Shown here: in pieces, positions 36,643-46,115 of the stretch
How positions within the stretch are numbered: the stretch's first letter is position 1
Layout: the number at the start of each line of letters is the position of its first letter
Assembly (NCBI GenBank): GCA_003864495.1
Contig: ML133429.1
Coordinates: 372,001 to 436,000, forward strand
Length of the DNA: 64,000 nucleotides
Direction of reading: 5' to 3'
Source: Nemopilema nomurai
Taxonomy: Eukaryota > Cnidaria > Scyphozoa > Rhizostomeae > Rhizostomatidae
Notes under the pieces: generated by a model
Told to the model about the DNA's origin: nothing
The model's input: only the letters and a program-made list of their open reading frames with translations
The model's database searches: none
Program-made: the position numbers and the translations under genes

Positions 36643-36836
36643 AACATGTGAGGTACAGAGGAGAGTCAAGAAAAATTTACGGCTCAACGCTGGGGGCCGG
36701 ATATGGTTTTGCCGGCTGTTAAATGATATTGTTCTAGAATTCAAAGTCTTTTATGATCAACTTACTTGGTCAGTGTATATTGTTATATCGCCTAAATATA
36801 CATTTAAAAATCTCACTTTACAGAGATTCTAACTGA

Positions 36837-39800
36837 TCACGTGAAGCACTTTCGAATGAATTCTTTCACGTCACGCATTTCCTACGAAAAAAATATGCTT
36901 CATTAGCAGACGATACTTAGTTTTGACGTCACAACACACGTCTATTGGAAATTTGAACATTAAACACAGAAAAATTATCGAAAAAATGGCAAAATTTTGG
37001 GTTGCAACGACATACCTGCTCGCAAGAACTGTGTTCCATTCCTCCATACGTATTGAAAGATGAGTTTGAGTTCATTTTCTTTAAGTATTCATGATTCATC
37101 TGGCCAAACTTATATGTCACAACAGGATCATGGTCACCTAGAGGAGGAAGGTAATGCGTCATCAAGAATGAACTTTGTGTTTCACGAGAAACTGCTATTG
37201 CTGAAGAACATGACCCGGGTGCAACATTTAACAGCTAATATAATAGATTCTAAGGTGGCTCGAAAGATTAAATGTCAATAAACATACAAGAGCTTTGCAG
37301 CTGATAGTCTTTAGGAGTAGGTATCGCAAGTGAAAATGAAATTTCAGTGTTGAAACATATACCTATTAGTTCATAAAAAGTATGATAAAAGTTGGACAAT
37401 TGATAGTCATATTGATGAGTTGCAATGGAGAAGCTTTATATTGTCTTTAAAATTGTCTCTTTCAAGCTTTCACTGTCAAACAACGGTTCACTTAGTCAGT
37501 TTAATGACAAAAATCGAATTGCACCTTCCATTGCAAGTCTTTTGGTCTGCTTGATCAGTTAATCCTACAGTTACAGAGTATGTAGCTGTCACAACACTTA
37601 ACCAGGTCATCTACCTACATTTCTGAGTGTTAACAGACTCCTTTCTTACCATGACCTTGAAAAATTGGCGTGGTTTGATTCTTCCCGGTACTGGCCTAAA
37701 AATCGTGAGTTTGGAAATCAGTAAATTCATGAGGTATGAGTCAAAAATGTTAGCCTAGCGGTTCCTCTCTAACACTTCTTACAAAGTTTGAGTGAAATAA
37801 ATTCTATCGGATGTAGCCTGCGTTTCTAGAAACTAGAAAACTAAGGTTATCAACATATGGGGAAGCTCCTTCAATTCATGCAAAACATTTAAAAGCAACT
37901 TAGGAAGACCCGGGCTGAAGAAATTTTGGTCTTTGGATGAATCAAGATGAATCAAGGTCTTTGGAGATGAAATCTTGAATTTTCAAAGATTCTTTAAAAA
38001 TGGCTAGTAACGGAAAGAATACCGCAGGGAAAAGCTGATGCATTGGAAGCCACGTGCTCAGAGCGACTAGGCCGCCAAACTTCACATCCGCCGTAAACGC
38101 AGCATGCAACGCAACCGCACCACCTTGTGAGAATCCGCCTGCATGCAAATAATAACCCAAGCGTTAATTTTCACAAACCGGAGCCGGGTCAGCATTCAGA
38201 TAATAAACCAAGCGTTAATTTCACAAACCGGATCCGGAATAAATAAAGCGTTGATTTCAAAAACTGGATGCGGATCTGCTTCATTCGCAAAGAGATTTAA
38301 AAACAAGTTCTACTCTTAATCCCATATAGTAACAAATTAATTATTTATGAGTGTCGTTTGATATAAGAGTTCCCAAAACCTGATATGGGAAATCAAAGAG
38401 GATTTGAGTCAAAGTTACTCTATTGTTTTATATGTTCCCTTGGAAATGAGAAATGTCATCGAGTGGAAAACTTTGTCATATATTTCAAACGAATTTTCAT
38501 CAGCCAAATCCTCATCATTGCTCTTCGCTCCAATAAAATGAGCACAAAGCGCTTGTTAAGAAGAGAAAATTTTTATCAAAACAGACAAACGAATGGCCTG
38601 TTGGTTAAATTGAAGTGCTGGAGAAGACCCGGATGCAAATGATACAATGCTATGGCAACGCAAGGAGACAGCGAAAGGAAGTAATGAGCTGATATATTGT
38701 GAAACTTTACCAATAATGATTCTTTCAGAAGGTATTCCGTTTTTGAGCTCTTCTTGAACAAGCGATCGTACTAGAAAATAAATATTTTATCAAGCAACTA
38801 GGACTGTCTAAGCAACTGATGCGAAGAAAGCTGCTACAGTGAGTCAAAAATACAACACGAAAAAACTTGTTTTTCAAATTTTTCATTTTTTCGATTGTAT
38901 TGGAAACAAATTTTTCCAATGGAAACAACAACATTTATATTTATTTACATGCATGCTAAACAATCAAAATAGGTTCATTAGAGAAGAAGTAGATAAAGAG
39001 ACACCCAAAATGAAATATTTTACAATCATTCAGAAGCAGCTAGAAAACATTTTAGAAGAATTTATTCCATCATATAAAAATATGAAAATATTGTCATTCA
39101 AATCAATTTGTGAATTCAATTCCTTTCAAATTTTACTTTAATCAATCAATAATATTAATAAATTAGCTTCTAAAGAATTTTAATGTTTAGTACACTTTGA
39201 GGCTTGCACTTAATCACTAAAAGTTGTCTGGTAATAACTGCAGTGCCTTGTAGGCAAAAACTCTAACATCTATGAATTACAACAAATCAAAACAAATCAA
39301 ATATAACAGTTAGCAAACAACAATGTTCAGATCAACAAACACACATCTAGCATCAGCTTTAATAAAAATATTTAGAACAATGATGCAGTGAATTACAAAA
39401 CAAGGTCTTGTAGTTTCTGTCAAAAAGAAGATGGACACTCAGATGATCGAAGTTTTACTAAAAGTCTACTTACAGAAACTTGATGATTGCTTAATGCCAA
39501 CAGTGTCTTCATCTTCTTCAAAATTAAGACTTTTGGTGTCAAACCTGGGAAGAAAGAAAAACTTATCCAAACGTTTGCAAAATATTACAGTTTCAACGGT
39601 ACGCTAAAGAAATCCAGGATTTCAAATGAATGGAATGTTTTGTTTTGGATCAACTCACCAACAAGTCATCTTCATTCCAAAATGAAATGTAACTGGTTGA
39701 GTTTTGCTAAAACAGAAAAATATATGTTGTCCAGATGGGATTCATTTGAAAATAATTGTGAATTAATTCTCGAAATTTTATGGATTGTCATGCAAAGCAA

Positions 39801-42800
39801 ATGTTATTTTGGTGTTGACTCAACATTTGATGTATGTTATGCATTCAAGATCTCCAACCACCTGTCTTGTGTTTGGGAGCATTTTATCTTCAAAGAAAAT
39901 GTCATAATCACAGATACTTACGCAGTTGGAAAGAGATACTTGACAAATGGCTCAGCGATTTCTTCAAAGCCTTGGCACCATCCATGTCTGGAATTAAATT
40001 GTCCACTTATTTCCATAAAAACTTCAAAGAGTAATGAAAAGGGAAAAGAAAAACAATTCAAGAACAGCTGAAATCAATCATGTTCTATGATTTCTCACTA
40101 ATTATCAAGATGAAACTACTGTCACATATGGTTATTATGGAATGGATGAAACATTCTTGGCAAAAAAAGCAATAAAAAATTAGAATACTTTGTTAGCAAC
40201 TTCTTAAATCTGCTATGTAGTGAGGACTTACAGAATCATAAAAATTAACAAGTAACTGAGACTAGGGTTGCCCTAAACTATGTGATTAAAATGCATATAC
40301 ATTAAATGCAGTTTCAAAGTAACTGAATCAACATTAACTTGCAACCAAACAAGAAGAAAGAACAATGTCATATACATCTGGTCAGTGTTTGGACAACAAT
40401 TATAATTGATTTAATTATAAAAGTGTAATGAACTGATTGTTGATGGCTTTAACAGGATTTTGTGCAGAAATATTATAAGAATCTGTGCATGATTCTATAC
40501 AGGATCCTAGAAGGTCCTAGAACTGTCTGAAGTTCCTCAGGAACTTGGAAAAATCCTGCACAAGATCAAATAGGATCCCAGATTAGGATTCAGTATGAAC
40601 CCTGCACAGAAACCTACAAGGTTTAAACTGAGGCAGAAAATTTTAAATTTTTGCACATACCCAGTTTCATCAACTCCATGAAGGAAAATTACCTGGAAAA
40701 ACAAGGAGCACTCTATATCCCATCATCTACAAGTAAGCATTCTAAAAATAACTTCCTCAGCAAACGAGAGAGGTGTCTGAGGAATTAGCCTTTTTGATGT
40801 CAAGTGCTGCCAGAAATGCAATGGACAACATCGAGAGGACATCAGAGAGAATTTGCGAATTCAGCTCTCTAACAAGACAAAGGATCTCAAGACCCACATT
40901 GTGTGTGTCTATGCACCAACCAATGCAGCAACAGCTGAAGACAAGTTTAACAAGGACTTAGACCCCGCCACCGGAGATCTGCCTCGTAGAGACATGTTGT
41001 ACATTCTTGGTGACTTGAATGCCAGGCTTGACGGTCTCTTTGCAAAGTATTCATGCTCTCAGACTGCTACTGACAATGGTGAACGTCTTGGAGACTTTAT
41101 CACTGAACATGAGCTTCTCTCCTCCATGTGCGCCATGCGCTAGCCACCTAGACAGTAGTATACGCACACTGAACCCAAAGGATTCAAATCTCACATTGAC
41201 CATTGTATTGTTAGGAAAAAATACAAGAGCTCACTGCTGAACTGTAAGTTGCTAAAACCTTGTGCACCAAAATCTGATCACAGATTAATGAAAGTGTCCT
41301 CAAGAATCCGCGTAGCAAATACGAAAAGGAACAAACACCTGGCAGCAAGAAACTTTACAGTAATTCGAAACGAAGCTGTCACAAAAATCTCAGACGCCCT
41401 CAACAGAAGCTTTGACAGCTATGAAGAATTTGTAACATCCGCCCAAAATGTCATCAGGGCCAAAATGACAACACGCCCGAAATCGCTCGAAAACATTCGA
41501 AGAGCCATGGGTGGATGACGAAATCATAAATGCTCGAAAGAAGCTGAAACAAACGCGTCAAATGCTTCGGAATCAGACCAATCCAGGAAACCGTAAACAG
41601 TAGCCGAATCAGCAAAATAGCTAGCCAACCTATACACTGCGAAACTGACAGCTAATTACGAGAAAATCGCTGAAGAAATAGAAGACGCTTCAATCGAAAA
41701 CAGAACTAAAGCAGCGTATGAAGCCATCAATCAGCTAAGTGGGAGGAAACAAAGAGTACCTTGTCAAATTTCAGCCAACTCACCAACAGACAGAACTGAA
41801 CAACTTAGAAACCACTTCAAATCCCTGCTATCAGTCAAAGAACCTCCAGTTAACGAACCAACCAAGCAAGTTTATGAGAATCTTGAGATCCATGATGGAC
41901 CTTTCACGATAGAAAAAATCCAAAAAGCTGCACTGTCTCTTAAATGCGACAAAGCCTTCGGTATTGATGAATTCCCGGCAGAATTCTAAAATTTCCAGTT
42001 ATCCAGGAGCGCATACTGCCACTGCTAAATGAAATAAACACCAGCGAAAAAGCTCCCGAAGGCTGGCTAACGTCAAAAATAATACCGGTTTTTAGAAAAG
42101 GAGACGCCTCAGTGGAACTGGAAACTACAGAGGAATTATTGAAGAATGCACTGTTAAAAGAACCATAACTGTGTTATCATGTTTATTGATTATAGTAAAG
42201 CCTTTGACTCCGTTTCCAGAAGAAAAATGAAGGAAATACTACTGGCTTACGGCATACCCGAGAAGGTAGTTTCATTGGTCAGGTGTATAATGAAGGTAGC
42301 CTGTAATCAATCTATGTGTCATCGCCTCTGAATTATGTTTGTAATGTACTGCTGTTACTGTGCTGTGTACTCTGTGTTGTTGATTGATAGTAACCACATT
42401 CCTGTTTATAACTAAATGTATTGAGAATTGTAAACCAGTGTTGATTCGAACGATGAAGAATACAGGCGCATAGACCAGTCTCCTATTTGTGTATACGCTA
42501 CAAATTGGTGACAGGAGTGGGATGAGAACCCATGCCACAAGGCTCGCGTCGTTACCCAAGATGGACCTAGCAGAGAGTTCGACATCTCAGCAGGAGTCCT
42601 CCAAGGATACACCCTTGCGCCCTATATTTTCGTTATTGTAATTGACTAAGTTATGCAGCAAGCTATTCAAGAAGTAAGCAAGGATGTCGGCTTCACTGAC
42701 CAGCGCAGACTCTCGAGACGCTTTCCAGCTTTACATGTCATAGATCTGGAGTACGCTGATGACATTGCGCTATGGTCCAATAATATGGCAGATGCACAAA

Positions 42801-45137
42801 GGCTGCTCACGGCAGGGGAAAGATTAGCGCTCACGGTAGGCCTCCAAATCAACAAGGATAAAACAGAATACATGAAAGTTGGAGATTTTCAAGCAGCTCA
42901 CATCCCGGATTGAAGGTTAGAATGGGAGAGATCACTCCAACAGAAGACTTAAAGTATTTTGGTAGTTGGATGAGTCACTCGCTAAAAAATTTAGATACGT
43001 GTAGAGCTGAACTGTCTGCCGAAGAAATAAAAACTGAAGCATTGCTAAGACTGTTTTAGGCCGTATACTTTTTTGTTCCAGTTTTATATTTACAATATAT
43101 ACCGCTTTATCATTATTATTATTATTATTATTTTTTTTCTTTTCTCATTACTACGATTGTAATAGTTTTTACTTTGTAAACACAGGCTAGCCAGATACAA
43201 ATTATCTTGTAATAGTGAGATTTGTAATTGTAGTTTTAACAGGAATTCAAAATGAAAAGTTTCCATTATTATTATAATTTCGTGAGAAGGAAACGGCCTA
43301 GAGTTTCGAGAAAAGGAGAAAAAACCGTGAACTGTGCTGAGGAACATCATCATTAGCAGAAAACGAATAATGATTTGGAGCAAATCGAAGAGCAGCAGCT
43401 TACAGACGGTTCTTTACAAAAAAGTTTTCCTACAAAAATTCTCATCATCAAAGCATCCAATTAGTTTATATATGTACACAGTTTAGTTCAGTCCTGTGGT
43501 CAAACAAGACATTTCCATTGCCATGGAACTTGTCCAGGTCCATAAAAATGGTCAGCGAAAATCTCCTGGATTTTTCAGCAGACACCTTCGGCCGGTTCCC
43601 CCCCTGGCTCTTGGTGGCAATGGTTCGAGTAGCGTAGTTGCATTGCCCCATCGCCACTGACCATCTATTATGGCATCGCCTGAAACCTCATCAGCAAATC
43701 CTTTAGGAGTGTAGGTTTCTGGTTAATTGGATCACAGCAAATTGTGCAGGACAAGTGGTGCTTTAACGATTGCAATAGCTTTGTCGGGATGTAAGTTGCT
43801 TGTGCAAAATCATTATTCATATTCATATCATGTTCCTTAGCACAGTTAACGTTTTTTTCTCCTCTTCTCGAAACCCTAGGCCGTTCCCTTCTCACGAAAA
43901 CATCATGTGACGTAAGAGTTTGTCGGCACCTTTGAAAAAAGTGATGAACTCGATTTTGCTCTGCTTTCGTTCAGAGTAAAATTTACAATGATAGAGGATT
44001 AACACACAATAATCGCATCAAATTCTGCACCGAAAATGGACAAGTCGAGTATGCTACAGGATCACTTTTCAACGTGCTGGTCCAATATCGAAAAATTGAT
44101 CCTGTAACCGGGCCTTAAAGGCCCATTTCCACTTCGTTCGGATTTCGGAAGACGCGTGTTGACTTGAACTGGGGTTATCCTAACTAAATTAACTGAATCT
44201 ATTTACACACATATAATAAACTGATTGTTCTAAAGATAATCGAATGACTCCAGGAAAACAATGCATAGGTTGGGAGAGGCAAAGTGACGACAGATGATCA
44301 ATGGAGAGGAAATGCCATGTGAGCAGAGCAGTGTTCTGGTGCTGATGATCTCCATGGTGATTAATGAATTGCCTGTTGGGAATTATCTTACATGTTTGTG
44401 GAAGTGGAATGTGATAAATAGGCCTAGGTAGGGTCACTACAGATATACTTCCAACTGTTAAAGGCTTCTGGTAATAATTAGAGCCAAATAGATTTAGGGG
44501 AATATTGGTATAATAAGTATTTTGTAACAACAAGCGTTGACTAATCCAGTAGAGTATACAATGCAAGAAACTTTGATTATGTTGACAAAATGCTTAAATA
44601 CCCCAAAATTGTTTGGCTTCAAATAAACTTCATTGATGTACTTGGCTCAACATCACAATTTGTAAATATTAAGATAAACATTGATGACTTGATAACAAGA
44701 TCAATATTCATCCATTTTCTCATATTGGATGCTGGGAGAGCCGAGGAGGAATGTCTTCGGAAGCAAATACAATAGGCAGAGTATGCTATTGGAGAAATTA
44801 AGATATTTATTGGGATTTGTGACTGGGATGTTCCAATGACACACCCACCATTCCCAGCCCGTATGCTGTTAGAAAATGTTCCTATTACAAAGCAAAAATT
44901 AATACATTGGCAAACAGCGCGCAAACGATTGGCAAACTTTTCAGCATAGCTTTAAGCCTAGATCTAGATAAACACAACAACATTTAAATACAACCTGTGG
45001 CCAGATAAACTCCCGTCGAGACTTAAGCACAAATTGTCGAATTACTTGGCCTAAGAACTGTTGCTTTATACAAATGATATTAAATCATTTACCGTTGCTG
45101 TATGACGAGCCTTTGGTAGAATTGTAGACATAGGCAT
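36837..45137 (-). CDS. LYPLA1/2-like: Acyl-protein thioesterase, copy B (diverged)
   Basis: Paralogue of copy A with the same ten exons and identical exon lengths: 45137-45093, 40692-40661, 39987-39922, 39706-39659, 39544-39474, 38770-38711, 38138-38023, 37695-37650, 37137-37016, 36881-36837. The frame is intact, 216 residues, with roughly 20-odd replacements by eye. The nucleophile block GGFSQGGA, GDHD and HSSCEQ are all kept. However, the otherwise conserved HGLGDTG is HGVDETG and MPSW is MTCW; these loops line the active site in the family. Other changes cluster in exons 4, 5 and 9, while exons 3, 7 and 10 are unchanged. Intron 1 has grown to about 4.4 kb by a LINE insertion in the antisense orientation. 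The gene is head to head with ESCO. It may be a working enzyme with altered specificity or an early stage of decay. Confidence 0.9.
40765..43060 (+). mobile_element. Degenerate non-LTR retrotransposon (LINE), truncated
   Basis: Broken frames encode an APE-type endonuclease (SERI..., then HIVCVYAPTNAATAEDKF, RRDMLYILGDLNARLDG, SDHRLM) and a reverse transcriptase (LSLKCDKAFGIDEFPAEF, YSKAFDS, GVLQGYTLAPYIFVIVID, catalytic EYADDIAL, GLQINKDKTEYM). Several frameshifts and stops separate these blocks, so the element is dead. Motif style is that of the endonuclease-reverse transcriptase LINEs common in invertebrates; the clade was not resolved. No intact 5' end, first ORF or poly(A)/repeat tail was identified. 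It lies in intron 1 of thioesterase copy B, antisense to the gene. Confidence 0.9.
42302..42537 (+). mobile_element. LTR-like fragment nested in the LINE
   Basis: The reverse-transcriptase frame breaks after VRCIMK at about 42297 and resumes at about 42540 (KARVVTQDGP). The intervening DNA opens TGTAATC and has a TGTA...TACA bounded segment of about 201 bp (42302-42502), followed by ATTGGTGACAGGAGTGGGAT, which resembles the primer-binding start of a retroelement internal region. It therefore looks like a 5' LTR plus the first bases of the body, the rest being lost. No target duplication was verified. Confidence 0.5.
43279..43376 (+). repeat. Inverted repeat, left arm
   Basis: TTCGTGAGAAGGAAACGGCC and the next 80 bases reappear in reverse complement at 43803-43900. 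Over the first 70 bases only about eight substitutions separate the arms. In one frame both arms encode FVRR-RPRVSR-GEK-VNCA-EH, so the sequence may derive from a coding region of a transposon. Confidence 0.75.
43803..43900 (-). repeat. Inverted repeat, right arm
   Basis: Reverse-complement partner of 43279-43376. Read on the minus strand its frame continues open as MNNDFAQATYIPTKLLQSLK and on to QAMP stop at 43668. The spacer between the arms is about 430 bp. No family recognised. Confidence 0.75.
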
Positions 45138-45352
45138 GGCTAAACTTTCTGGATTTGAAGCCATTTCGAAGAGCCTCTAAATAAATTTTTTGTCAACACT
45201 AGCTTTTCTCCTCACCCATGGTTAACTTTGCGCCTGCACAGTAACAGTTCCTTCTATTTCGGTGAACTGCGAAGGAGCCAACTATCGCATTACCAATCAG
45301 CTGTCTAGATTTGGCGCCATTTTGCGTGTCTTCTCTTGCGGCACAAATACAG
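45138..45352. promoter_or_regulatory. Bidirectional promoter of thioesterase B and ESCO, with ESCO 5' UTR exon
   Basis: About 170 bp separate the thioesterase B start codon (45137, minus) from a compact promoter on the ESCO side. It has a CCAAT box (45293-45297, in ACCAATCAG) and TTTGGCGCC (45310-45318), a perfect E2F-type site. A non-coding exon follows and ends at the donor ACAG/GTGAGC (45352). Its likely acceptor is AACTAG at 46091-46096, 20 bases before the ESCO ATG, preceded by a pyrimidine tract. E2F plus CCAAT is the usual arrangement for S-phase genes, which suits ESCO. The transcription start is inferred. Confidence 0.6.
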
Positions 45353-46115
45353 GTGAGCCCATGTAGTTTATTTTTATATCAGTTATTATCTCAACAACGA
45401 AATATTCTAGCGAATTCTGTGCGAACTGAGGAGCTAGATAGTAGCAGCCCCTGCTTGTGCAATAGCATTTTCCCACAGCATGTCAGAACGTTTGGACTTG
45501 GGTTATCAGGTTAACAAGATAACGATTTTGGCCTACAACTTCTAGTAGCTAAATGCGCTAACCTTAGCTATTTCGAAAACTCATACCAAGGCTTTTGATC
45601 ACATCCTTGATTAAGTCCTCATTCTTGAACGCTACATTTACATTTTTTGTAAAATATTTTGCCTTTCCAGCCATTAATATCGCCGAAAAAGATAGGCCGC
45701 TAATGGGGTAGAATCTCTCATCAAAGGACTTTTCCGTGCTCATCTTTTGGTCTTATTTCACTTGTGTTGAACAAATTCTATTTAATAGAGAATATAATAG
45801 AGCACCAAAATTGTTTGTTATGAAGTTTAATGCGGTAACTATAGCCATTTTTTCGAACATTTTAGATAAAGTAGCCATGATGTGATATCCTTGTCTATAC
45901 AAAGGTTGCACGTTTTTATTCATTGAACAAATTGCTGGAAGAAATGGAAAACATGTTAATCAGCCAGGAAACTTGTTTTTACTATAAGTAAACTATGTTG
46001 CTCTTGTATCTACCCATTACAGGTGATAAGACTTTGCATTCCCCTTATAAGATAAGAAATTATCCAGTGCTATTTTCTTTGCTTTTAATGAACTAGGTTT
46101 TGAAAAAGCAGGAAG

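Larger units (their letters stand above)
36305..45255. repeat. Segmental duplication, copy B
   Basis: Counterpart of 20682-28166 in the same orientation. Alignment is interrupted at about 40750-44440, where copy B carries a LINE fragment, an LTR-like insertion and an inverted repeat that copy A lacks. The right end of homology (45255) lies about 40 bp from the CCAAT box of the ESCO promoter. Confidence 0.93.

Noticed and set aside
44619..44924. 101-codon minus-strand frame
   Set aside because: Part of the duplicated intron 1; the copy A counterpart around 27.2 kb shows no matching conservation of the frame that I could confirm.
36837..45137. Thioesterase copy B as a pseudogene
   Set aside because: All ten exons keep length, phase, splice dinucleotides and catalytic triad; only specific loops have changed.
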